Positions 18,325 through 26,121 of a DNA stretch of 64,000 bases are shown piece by piece. The position numbers and the translations under genes were made by a program. The DNA is from an uncultured beta proteobacterium (lineage in GTDB: Bacteria > Pseudomonadota > Gammaproteobacteria > Burkholderiales > Burkholderiaceae_E): NCBI GenBank assembly GCA_903934295.1, contig CAIZNI010000019.1:1-64000 (forward strand), read 5' to 3'. The notes beneath the pieces were generated by a model that searched no databases, had not been told where the DNA came from, and saw nothing but the letters and a program-made list of their open reading frames with translations. Within the stretch, counting starts at the first letter, position 1. The number at the start of each line of letters is the position of its first letter.

Positions 18325-18340
18325 CTGTATGCGAATACAG
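18325..18340. promoter_or_regulatory. LexA-type SOS box
   Basis: The 16 bases ctgtatgcgaatacag have the exact CTGT-N8-ACAG form and form a palindrome with flanking A/T (actgtat-gcg-aatacagt). This matches the LexA consensus of gamma- and betaproteobacteria. It lies 94 bases upstream of the ribbon-helix-helix gene that opens the defence operon, and could serve that operon or the small minus-strand frames. Binding is inferred from sequence only. Confidence 0.6.
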
Positions 18341-18379
18341 TTCGCTGGTTGCTGCCGCCGGGGAAAAGCAGGGGAAATC

Positions 18380-18420
18380 TTGCACCGATGTGGTGTAAAG
18401 TGGTGCAACTACGGTACAAC
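18380..18420 (+). promoter_or_regulatory. Phased GGTRYAA repeats, candidate operator of the RHH protein
   Basis: Three adjoining 10-base units, tggtgtaaag, tggtgcaact and acggtacaac (18391-18420), each carry GGT-R/Y-AA at the same phase, one per DNA helical turn. An inverted copy, ttgcacc, lies at 18380-18386. The array ends 14 bases before the start codon of the ribbon-helix-helix gene. Tandem, helically phased half-sites are typical of operators bound by RHH repressors, so autoregulation of the defence operon is likely. Confidence 0.5.
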
Positions 18421-18434
18421 ACTGGGTACGTCCG

Positions 18435-18626
18435 ATGGCACTGGCAGCAAAACAAAGCGCCCCTGCAAAGGAAGGCACGCGCGCTTCGGTGACCTTTCCG
18501 GCAGATCTTTACGCCGAGCTGGAACGCATCGCCGAAGAGAAGAAGGTGTCCGTCGCCTGGGTCGTCCGTGACGCCGTCGAAAAGTACGTCGAGGCGCAGT
18601 ACCCGCTGTTCCGCCGTGAGCAGTGA
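18435..18626 (+). CDS. Ribbon-helix-helix (CopG/Arc-like) DNA-binding protein
   Basis: A 63-residue protein whose core RASVTFPADLYAELERIAEE is a standard RHH pattern: a beta strand (SVTFP), then two helices with the turn KKVSVAWVVRDAVEKYV. Such proteins bind DNA as dimers and usually repress their own operon. It starts immediately downstream of the phased repeats and is 70 bp from the methyltransferase, so it probably controls the defence genes. It could also be an antitoxin-like protein, but no toxin partner is adjacent. Confidence 0.8.
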   Translation: MALAAKQSAPAKEGTRASVTFPADLYAELERIAEEKKVSVAWVVRDAVEKYVEAQYPLFRREQ

Positions 18627-18696
18627 ATGCGGCCATGCAGAACCCGAGAAGGTCCCGCCCCATGATCAATGAGCCTGTACAGGAAGGTGTCGCCCT

Positions 18697-20199
18697 GTGA
18701 CCAAGACTGCACGCGCTATTCGCCAGAAAATCGTCCGCCTGCAGGCGGGGGGCAAGCCTCGGGTACTTGATCTGTTCGCCGGCTGCGGCGGGATCTCGCT
18801 CGGCTTTTCGGCCGCGGGCTTCAGCATTGCAGGCGCTGTCGAGTTCGACCCGGAGGCCGCGGCCTCCCATGGCCGCAACTTCCACGGTGGCAACGCGGCG
18901 CACTCGCAGGCCCGCGACATCACGAAGACCAGCCCAGACCAGCTCGCAAAAGATCTGCAAGCCGGGGCCACCGCAGATGCGTTCGACGTGCTCGTCGGCG
19001 GCCCGCCGTGCCAGGCCTTCGCTCGAGTCGGACGGCCGAAGCTGCGCGAGGTGGACAACCACGCCGAAGCCTTTAAGCACGACCCGCGCGCTCAGCTCTA
19101 CATCGACTATCTGCGCTACGTTGAAGCCTTCGCGCCGCTCGCCGTCGTAGTTGAAAACGTCCCCGACGTGCTGAACCACGGCGGCCAGAACGTCGCCGAG
19201 GAGATCGCCGAAGTCCTGGAAAGCAAGGGCTACATCTGCCGCTACACGCTGCTCAACGCCGCCTTCTATGGCGTGCCGCAGATGCGCGAGCGGATGATTC
19301 TGATCGCGTACCGGCGCGAGGTCGCCGACGCGGTGACATTCCCGGAGCCGACGCACTTCATCGATCTCCCGCCAGGCTATGAGGGCACCCGGTCTGTTGC
19401 CCTCAAGTTCCTCAACAACGAGATCGCCGACGACGCGCACCACTACATCGGCGCGCCGAAGGCCGCACGCTCTCTACCACCCGCCATCACCGCGGAAGAT
19501 GCGCTCGGCGATCTTCCCGCCATCGACGCTCGCAAGCTGCTGAAGAGCGGTGAACTGCGCCGCGGCGCTCGGCGGTTCGACGCGCCCATGCCATACGGCA
19601 AGGATCCTCATACGGCCTATGCCAGGCTGATGCGGACATGGCCGGGCTTCGAGGCGCCGAAGGCCCTGACCGACCACGTCATCCGCTACCTGCCGCGCGA
19701 CTATCCGCTGTTCGCCCGCATGAATCCCGGCGACCAGTACCCGCAGGCCCACGAGCACGCCATGGAAATGTTCGAGCAGCACCTGGATCTGCTGGCGAAA
19801 CAAGGTATCAAGGTCAAGCCCGGCTCGCGGGAGTACGAAGAGATCAAGGCATCGATCGTGCCGCCGTACGACGTGGGCAAGTTCCCGAACAAGTGGCGCA
19901 AGATGTGGCGCGATCAGCCGGCGCGCACGCTGATGGCGCACCTTGGCAAGGACAGCTACAGCCACATCCACTACGACAGCAAGCAGGCCCGCACGATCTC
20001 TGTGCGCGAGGCCGCGCGTCTGCACTCGTTTCCCGACGGCTTCGTCTTCTGCGGAACGATGAACCCGGCCTTCCGCCAGATCGGCAATGCCGTCCCGCCG
20101 TTGCTGGCGAAGGCGGTGGCCATGCAGATCATGAAGACGCTCAAACAAGCAGAGAGGGAGACGGCTGATGAGCCTGCAAGAGCGGCAGCGGCAGTTTGA
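18697..20199 (+). CDS. dcm: DNA cytosine-5 methyltransferase
   Basis: A 500-residue C5 methyltransferase with motifs in order: motif I DLFAGCGGISLGF (residues 25-37), motif IV GGPPCQAFARVG with catalytic Cys105, motif VI VVENVPD, and motifs IX-X at the end (RTISVREAARLHSFPDGF, then QIGNAVPPLLA). A long target-recognition region lies between about 210 and 400. It uses a GTG start after a ribosome-binding-like ggaagg. Its 3' end overlaps the McrB-like gene by 32 bp. In context it most likely protects the host site against the McrB/McrC-like nuclease, as in LlaJI and BsuMI systems. The target site cannot be read from sequence. Confidence 0.93.
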   Translation: MTKTARAIRQKIVRLQAGGKPRVLDLFAGCGGISLGFSAAGFSIAGAVEFDPEAAASHGRNFHGGNAAHSQARDITKTSPDQLAKDLQAGATADAFDVLVGGPPCQAFARVGRPKLREVDNHAEAFKHDPRAQLYIDYLRYVEAFAPLAVVVENVPDVLNHGGQNVAEEIAEVLESKGYICRYTLLNAAFYGVPQMRERMILIAYRREVADAVTFPEPTHFIDLPPGYEGTRSVALKFLNNEIADDAHHYIGAPKAARSLPPAITAEDALGDLPAIDARKLLKSGELRRGARRFDAPMPYGKDPHTAYARLMRTWPGFEAPKALTDHVIRYLPRDYPLFARMNPGDQYPQAHEHAMEMFEQHLDLLAKQGIKVKPGSREYEEIKASIVPPYDVGKFPNKWRKMWRDQPARTLMAHLGKDSYSHIHYDSKQARTISVREAARLHSFPDGFVFCGTMNPAFRQIGNAVPPLLAKAVAMQIMKTLKQAERETADEPARAAAAV

Positions 20200-21823
20200 G
20201 GCGAAAGTCGCGTCGTCTCCGGGCATCAGCCCGGAAGCACGCATCGCCCGCAACTTCGGTTTTTCCAACAGCGCCCGGATCATCGAAGGCGGACTGTTCG
20301 CGTGCACCAACAATCTTGAGGCTTACTCGGAAAAGCTGGCCGCTGGAACCACGCAGCCGCTGACGCAGTTCATCTTCCTGTGCGTCCTCACCTTCCCGCC
20401 GCAGGACGAGGTCTATTTCGCAATCACGGTCAGCGGCGACGCCGACCGGGTTAACACCGGACTGGTCAAGCTCTACAAGGAAGGCAAGCAGCGCAACGAC
20501 GAGCTGATCGCGGCCGGCAAGAAGCCTGGCAGCATCAGCAATAACGTCAAGTTCTACATCACGTCGGACAGCCGCATCTACTTCCACAACAACGACTTTC
20601 AGGAAACCCTGCGGCCGGAGCCCGGCAAGGCCCCGCTCGACGAACAGTGCATGGCGCGGATCGACTCCGTGCTCTTCGCCATCTGGCCGCCATCGGCGTC
20701 GGCGCGCCGCAGCCTGCTGGCGCGTGAGTTCGTCGGCTACCTCGGCAACCAGGTCGGACGCGAGAAGGTCCACGAGCTGCCTGTCTGGACGGACGCTGAG
20801 ACGCTTGGCGCGTCGATGCGCCGCATGCCGGCCACCATCCCCGTTGCAGACATCGAAGCGGCTGTCGCGAAGCTCGGCGGTCACTACCCGAACGGCGAAG
20901 TGCGGCGCTTCCATGCCGCGCTCAACTTCCTCAGCCACAAGCACTTCGTGATCCTGTCGGGCCTGTCTGGCACTGGCAAGACGCAGCTGGCGCTGAAGTA
21001 CGCCCGCGCCGTCCACGGCCTCACGAACGACGCGGCCGATCCGCTGCTGTTCGTCTGCCCCGTGCGACCGGAATGGACCGACCCGACGGGGCTGACGGGC
21101 TACAACGACGTGCTGACAAGCCGCTACGTCGTGCCGACTTTCCTTGCCGCGGTGCTGGTGGCGACGGCGCACCGGGACTCCCCGGTTTTTGTCGTGCTCG
21201 ATGAGATGAACCTAGCGCGCGTCGAGTATTACTTCTCCGACGTGCTCTCCTGCATCGAGACGGGCAGCGCGCTGCAGCTGCACTCCAACGACGTGCCGCT
21301 GGAAGGCACTACAGGAACGGTAATCCGCGGCGAGCTGCCGCTGCCGCCCAATCTCTTCATCATCGGCACAATCAACGTCGACGATACGACCAACCCGGTC
21401 AGCGACAAGGTGCTGGACCGGGCCTCGGTAATCGACATGTCAGCCGACGATGTGCCCGGGTTCCTCGCCTCGCTGGAGACGCGCTTTGCGGACCTGAAGG
21501 ACGCGCGGGCAGCCGCGGGCGCGAAGCTGACGGAGATCCACGGCCTGATGCAGGCCCACAACCTCGGCTTCGGCTATCGCGTCATCGAAGAGTGCCTGCG
21601 CTATCACGCTTTCGACGCGCAGCATCTTAAGAACGACGCGGCAGACGTAACCGACCAGTTGCTGGTCCAGAAGATTCTGATCAAGCTGCGCGGCGCCGAA
21701 CGCCAACGTGCGCTGCTCACCGAGCTCGACAAGGCCTGCGACGGCATGCCCCGGTCGCGGGCCTTTGTTCGCCGGCTGCTGAGCGACCTCGACGAGTTCG
21801 GCTCCTTCCAGGCGATGCGGTGA
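20168..21823 (+). CDS. McrB-like AAA+ restriction subunit
   Basis: A 551-residue protein with a McrB-family AAA+ motor in the C-terminal half: Walker A GLSGTGKT at residues 265-272, a tract VCPVRPEWTDPTGLTGYND typical of McrB, Walker B VVLDEMNLARVEYYFSDVL with D345-E346, and the sensor/GTP-specificity-like stretch GTINVDDTTNPVSDKVLDRA. The first about 150 residues do not look like the methyl-binding DUF3578 of E. coli McrB and may be a different DNA-recognition domain. It overlaps dcm and is 3 bp from the McrC-like gene. Co-occurrence with a methyltransferase points to a LlaJI-like role: DNA translocation coupled to cleavage at unmethylated sites. Confidence 0.85.
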   Translation: MSLQERQRQFEAKVASSPGISPEARIARNFGFSNSARIIEGGLFACTNNLEAYSEKLAAGTTQPLTQFIFLCVLTFPPQDEVYFAITVSGDADRVNTGLVKLYKEGKQRNDELIAAGKKPGSISNNVKFYITSDSRIYFHNNDFQETLRPEPGKAPLDEQCMARIDSVLFAIWPPSASARRSLLAREFVGYLGNQVGREKVHELPVWTDAETLGASMRRMPATIPVADIEAAVAKLGGHYPNGEVRRFHAALNFLSHKHFVILSGLSGTGKTQLALKYARAVHGLTNDAADPLLFVCPVRPEWTDPTGLTGYNDVLTSRYVVPTFLAAVLVATAHRDSPVFVVLDEMNLARVEYYFSDVLSCIETGSALQLHSNDVPLEGTTGTVIRGELPLPPNLFIIGTINVDDTTNPVSDKVLDRASVIDMSADDVPGFLASLETRFADLKDARAAAGAKLTEIHGLMQAHNLGFGYRVIEECLRYHAFDAQHLKNDAADVTDQLLVQKILIKLRGAERQRALLTELDKACDGMPRSRAFVRRLLSDLDEFGSFQAMR

Positions 21824-21826
21824 ACC

Positions 21827-23485
21827 GTGACGGCACTCTTCATCCGGGCGGAAGGCGGCGGACCTGCATGGCAGGTGTGGCCCATGCCGGATGCGGTGCC
21901 GCCGGGTGTCGTGCGGGAAGGGGCCTCCTACCTCTTTGAGCTCCGCGACAGCGACGATGCGTTCGCCGCCGACCTGCTGATCGACGACGTGCCGGCCGAA
22001 GCGCTGCGCTCGCGTGAGCCCCGCATGGCCCGCTGGCGCTGGCAGCCTGGCTTTCATGCCGGCATGGTCGAGGCCGCGCTGCGCGTGCCCGGGACCGGAA
22101 CGCGACGCTTCGAGATCACGACCGATCCAGACCTGCGCAAGCTGACTCGCGGCGACTTCGACGCGATGGTCCGCGAGGTGCTGGAGGACACCTTCGCGCT
22201 CTTCTCGCTGAGCGCGTTCCGCAAGGGGATCGCGCGGCAGCCGGGCAATCGGCCACCTCCGCTGGCGCGCCTGGAGTTTCTGCGGTCACGGGCCGGCGAG
22301 ATTGCCGAAACCATCGCGGCGATCGGCCGGGCACCGCGCCACTTCCTTCGCGCGGAGGAAATGACCGTGCCTGCGCATCGTGCCACACGCGCGACTGGCG
22401 CCGAGATCATCAAGTCCTTCCGGTCGGGTGCGATCCGCCATGAGACCGTTAGCCCGTCGCGTCTGCCGCCGGCCCTGGGCGGCCGGCTCCCCGCGCAGAT
22501 CACGCTGCGCCAGCGCCGCAACAGCTTGGACATTCCCGAGCATCGGCAGATGAAGGCCTGCCTGCAATCCTGGTCGGCCTGGCTGGGCGGCGTGGCCGAA
22601 GTGCTGGCGCGCACGGGCGTGGCGGACGATCCTGAGACTACGACCATGGCCGGCGCCTGGGCCGTCCGGACGCGGCAGGTCGCTCGGCGCCTCGGCGAGG
22701 CCGCGGCGACGCCGTTCCTGGCCGAAGCGGGCGAGGGGCTGCCCCAGCTCCACATGTCGTCGCTGTTCCGCCGCGATCCCACCTACCGGCGCTTCTACCG
22801 GCTCTGGCAGGACATGAATCTCGGCTTGGCGGCGCTGTTCGGCGACTTCCTCAACATGCCGCTGGCCCGCACCTACGAGCTGTACGAACTGTGGTGCTTC
22901 CTGCGCCTGCTGCGCGCCGCGTCCGAGGAGTACGGGCCCGCGGGCGTTGACTTGAGTAGCCTGTTCCTCAGCGATGCCGCGGGCGGCGTGACTGTCGCGG
23001 CGGGCGCAGTGACCGTGCCGGTCGGCGGCAGCAACGTGCTGTGCTTTCAGCGGCAGTACCGCGAATACTGGATCGAGCCCGACGGCCAGGGCAGCTTCAG
23101 CCGCACGATGGTCCCCGATGTCGTGTTCGCCGGCGATGCCCCGGACGGCGCCGGCCGCCGCGTCATCGTGCTGGACGCGAAGTACCGCATCAACGACGGG
23201 CTCAACGACGCGCTGAACTCGATCCACACCTACCGCGACGCGCTGGTGCGGGAGGTGGGCGGAAACGACACCGAAGGCATCGTCACGGCAGCCTATCTTC
23301 TCACTCCGCACATGCCGGACCTGGCTGCCGACTTCAAGGCGACGCCCGTCCCCGGGCGCCTGTTCCATCCGCAGTACCGCGAGAAGTTCCGCTTCGGTGC
23401 CGTCACGCTGCGCCCCGGCATGAGCCTAGCCGAGCTGCGGGCCTGCCTGAAAACCATCGTCGCCGACGCGGCCGGTGCGCCATGA
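21827..23485 (+). CDS. McrC-like nuclease subunit (DUF2357 and PD-(D/E)XK)
   Basis: A 552-residue partner of the McrB-like ATPase. The N-terminal and middle parts look like DUF2357; the C-terminal third carries a PD-(D/E)XK nuclease core: an Asp in MVPDVVFAGD, then RRVIVLDAKYRIND with the D-x-K triad, followed by a helix NSIHTYRDAL. A McrC-like protein is needed for DNA cleavage in McrBC and LlaJI-type enzymes. The GTG start lies 3 bp after the McrB-like stop; its own stop overlaps the vsr ATG. Confidence 0.82.
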   Translation: MTALFIRAEGGGPAWQVWPMPDAVPPGVVREGASYLFELRDSDDAFAADLLIDDVPAEALRSREPRMARWRWQPGFHAGMVEAALRVPGTGTRRFEITTDPDLRKLTRGDFDAMVREVLEDTFALFSLSAFRKGIARQPGNRPPPLARLEFLRSRAGEIAETIAAIGRAPRHFLRAEEMTVPAHRATRATGAEIIKSFRSGAIRHETVSPSRLPPALGGRLPAQITLRQRRNSLDIPEHRQMKACLQSWSAWLGGVAEVLARTGVADDPETTTMAGAWAVRTRQVARRLGEAAATPFLAEAGEGLPQLHMSSLFRRDPTYRRFYRLWQDMNLGLAALFGDFLNMPLARTYELYELWCFLRLLRAASEEYGPAGVDLSSLFLSDAAGGVTVAAGAVTVPVGGSNVLCFQRQYREYWIEPDGQGSFSRTMVPDVVFAGDAPDGAGRRVIVLDAKYRINDGLNDALNSIHTYRDALVREVGGNDTEGIVTAAYLLTPHMPDLAADFKATPVPGRLFHPQYREKFRFGAVTLRPGMSLAELRACLKTIVADAAGAP

Positions 23486-23967
23486 CCGATGTGCTCACCG
23501 CGGCCCAGCGCCAGCTCAACATGAGCCGCATCCGCTGGCGCGATACCAAGCCCGAAATGCTGGTCCGCCAGGGGCTGCATGCGCGCGGCATGCGCTATCG
23601 GCTGCATGACCGGAAGCTGCCCGGCCGCCCCGATCTCGTATTCCCGCGCTATGGTGCCGTCGTCTTCGTTCACGGGTGCTTCTGGCATGCGCATGGCTGC
23701 GCTCTGTCCAAGGTGCCGGCCACTCGCCGGGACTTCTGGAAGCAGAAACTGGAAGGCAACGCCGCGCGCGATCGGAACGCAGTTGCTGCCCTGCGCGCAG
23801 ACGGCTGGCGGGTCCTGGTGATCTGGGAGTGCGCGCTGCGCGGGCCCGCCCGGTGGGCCGAAATCGAAGTCCTGAATATGGCCAGCTCATGGATTCGGCA
23901 CGCATCGCCTGGCCCGTTGGAGATCGCGGGCAAGAATGCTAGAAGAACGGACAGGGACAACGAGTAA
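23482..23967 (+). CDS. vsr: Vsr, very short patch repair DNA nickase
   Basis: A 161-residue Vsr-family endonuclease. The typical start NMSRIRWRDTKPEMLVRQGL, the catalytic Asp51 in GRPDLVFPRYGAVVFVHGCF, and the zinc-binding/active segment HGCFWHAHGC (64-73) are all present. Vsr nicks T:G mismatches that arise when 5-methylcytosine deaminates, so it accompanies C5 methyltransferases. The ATG at 23482 overlaps the previous stop (ATGA); it matches the normal family start. The last 20 residues are basic and may be a non-conserved tail. Confidence 0.93.
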   Translation: MTDVLTAAQRQLNMSRIRWRDTKPEMLVRQGLHARGMRYRLHDRKLPGRPDLVFPRYGAVVFVHGCFWHAHGCALSKVPATRRDFWKQKLEGNAARDRNAVAALRADGWRVLVIWECALRGPARWAEIEVLNMASSWIRHASPGPLEIAGKNARRTDRDNE

Positions 23968-23970
23968 ACG

Positions 23971-26121
23971 ATGACCTCAGGCACGCTCCACCCGCTACGC
24001 GCGCGAAGTCACCTCCTGCAGCTGCTTGGGGAAGAGCTGATCGGCGACGACCGGCTGGCCATCTTCGAGCTGGTCAAGAACGGGTATGACGCGGATGCCA
24101 ATGAGGTCGAGATCACCGTAAGCCTCGCGGCGCGCGCGCAGAAGTCAATCGTCGTCCAGGACGCAGGTACCGGCATGACGCTGGACGACATCACCGGCAA
24201 GTGGCTCGAGCTGGCGACCGACTCCAGGCGAAGAGATCGCGCCGTCAGGACGAAGCGGTTCCGCCGCCTTGCGCTTGGCGAGAAAGGTGTGGGGCGCATC
24301 GCCTCGTTCAAGCTTGGACGCTATGTGACGCTCACGACCCGCTCGGCCGGGCACCCTGAGTACGAAGCGACGATTGACTGGGACAAGCTGCTTGAGCAGG
24401 GCCCGTATCTTGAGGACCTGCACGTGCGGGTCCGCGAGAACGAGGAACCGAAGTTTTTCTCCGGAAGGGCCACGGGCACACGCATCGCTATCTCCGGTCT
24501 GCGGCGGGAGCAGTGGACGCGCGGCGACCTGCGCAAGCTGTACCGGCTGGTCACGTCGCTGGCGAGCCCCTTCAAGACGCCCGATCAGTTCGTGGTCAAG
24601 TTCAATGCGCCGGGTCGGGAAGGTGACCTGAAGGACCTCATCGCTCCGAACAACTTCCTGGAGCTCGCCGTCTGGAAGTTCGCCTTCAGCCTGGATGGGC
24701 AGACTTTCAGCTGGAACTACACCTTCAACCCGCCACATTGGAAAAGCGTCAAACCGCGCACCGACGAAAACAAGAAGGACCGCCTTCTGCTGACGCCGGC
24801 CGTTGATCCGGACGGCATTAAGCGCCGGCCTTCAGCGGCGCCGGAAACGCTGTTAATGACGGGGGACGAACTGGATGGAATCGGCCCGATCGAAGGCCGC
24901 ATCTACGCCTACTACCGACGCTCCGAAGTGTTGAATGCCACGGGCAGCTCAACGCAGGTCAGGTCGTGGCTCGACGATCAGACCGGGGTTCGGGTGTACC
25001 GCGATGGCGTCCGCGTGTTCACTTACGGTGAGCGGAACGATGACTGGCTGGGCCTCAATGTGCGGCGTATCAACACGCCGGCGGGCAAGCTGGGAACGAA
25101 CTCCGTCGTGTCCGCAATCCACCTTGAACTGGACGAAAGCAGCGGTCTGCGCGAAAAGACCAACCGCGAGGGCTTCGATCAGAACGGCGCCTATGAACGT
25201 CTGCGGCGGGTGATCCTCAGCGTCTTTGAGCATCTGGAACGGCTGCATGCCGACGATCGCAAGATGCTCGACGATGTCATTAAGGGCACGGTCGATGAAC
25301 AGCCGATGCGTTTCACCGAGGCCATGGATCACCTACGCACCGGCTTGAAATCGAAGAAGCTCGATCAGAGCTTCGCCAAGGACATTGACGCCATCGAACG
25401 CGAATTCGTGCAACTGCGCGACGTGATGACTAACGCCGGCGTTGCCGGCCTGAATCTGGCAGTCATCTTCCATGAAGTCGAGCGGGAGGTTGACTCTCTT
25501 GCGACCGCGCTGGATCGCGGTCTGGACCAGGAACGCCTGCGTGAGCAGATTGAGCACCTACATCAGCTGCTTCAGGGCTTCGCCCCGTTGCTGCGCAAGA
25601 ACACGACGCGGTCGATCTTCGCCAGCGGCGTGGTCCGCGCAGCGCTGATGACGCGCGAGCCGCGCTACAAGCACCACAAGGTGACCCTGTCGGCGCCGAT
25701 CCTGCAGAAGGAGCAACCTGACTTCAAGATTCGTGGCGCGTCTAACCTCATCGCTGGTGCGCTCGGCAATCTGCTGGACAACGCCCAGTTCTGGGCCCGA
25801 TACAGAAAGGAACGCGATGAACGCCCGGCGCCTGCGTCGGTGCTCGTCGCCACGGACTGGGACGACAAGTCGAACTCCGGCTTCATCGCCGTCGTTGACA
25901 ACGGTCCGGGCTTCTCGATCCCGCTGGATCGCGCGGCCGAAGCTTTCCACACGACCAGGCCGGGAGGCATGGGGCTCGGGCTTTACTTCGCGAAACACGT
26001 CATGGATCAGTGCGGCGGCGAGCTGACGATTCACTCCGCCGACGAGCTCCGCGACGAGATCGATATTCCGAAGGCGTTCGACGGTGCCGCCGTCGTCCTG
26101 CGGTTTGGGGAGAGCAAATAG
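23971..26121 (+). CDS. Double-GHKL ATPase: MORC/Hsp90-like domain fused to a histidine-kinase-like module
   Basis: A 716-residue protein with two ATP-binding GHKL domains. The first (residues about 1-200) has N box ELVKNGYDADAN (N37), G1 VQDAGTGM (D64) and G2 GEKGVGRIA, in the style of Hsp90, MutL and MORC proteins. The second (about 590-710) has N box LGNLLDNAQF (N600, N604), G1 VVDNGPGF (D643) and a GGMGLGLYFAKHVM lid, as in sensor kinases. Between them, VIFHEVEREVDSL with H501-E502 resembles a kinase phosphoacceptor box. No membrane segment is seen. The next gene encodes a receiver-like domain, so phosphotransfer from H501 is likely. Prokaryotic MORC-like (paraMORC) proteins are known to associate with restriction systems. 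Confidence 0.85.
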   Translation: MTSGTLHPLRARSHLLQLLGEELIGDDRLAIFELVKNGYDADANEVEITVSLAARAQKSIVVQDAGTGMTLDDITGKWLELATDSRRRDRAVRTKRFRRLALGEKGVGRIASFKLGRYVTLTTRSAGHPEYEATIDWDKLLEQGPYLEDLHVRVRENEEPKFFSGRATGTRIAISGLRREQWTRGDLRKLYRLVTSLASPFKTPDQFVVKFNAPGREGDLKDLIAPNNFLELAVWKFAFSLDGQTFSWNYTFNPPHWKSVKPRTDENKKDRLLLTPAVDPDGIKRRPSAAPETLLMTGDELDGIGPIEGRIYAYYRRSEVLNATGSSTQVRSWLDDQTGVRVYRDGVRVFTYGERNDDWLGLNVRRINTPAGKLGTNSVVSAIHLELDESSGLREKTNREGFDQNGAYERLRRVILSVFEHLERLHADDRKMLDDVIKGTVDEQPMRFTEAMDHLRTGLKSKKLDQSFAKDIDAIEREFVQLRDVMTNAGVAGLNLAVIFHEVEREVDSLATALDRGLDQERLREQIEHLHQLLQGFAPLLRKNTTRSIFASGVVRAALMTREPRYKHHKVTLSAPILQKEQPDFKIRGASNLIAGALGNLLDNAQFWARYRKERDERPAPASVLVATDWDDKSNSGFIAVVDNGPGFSIPLDRAAEAFHTTRPGGMGLGLYFAKHVMDQCGGELTIHSADELRDEIDIPKAFDGAAVVLRFGESK

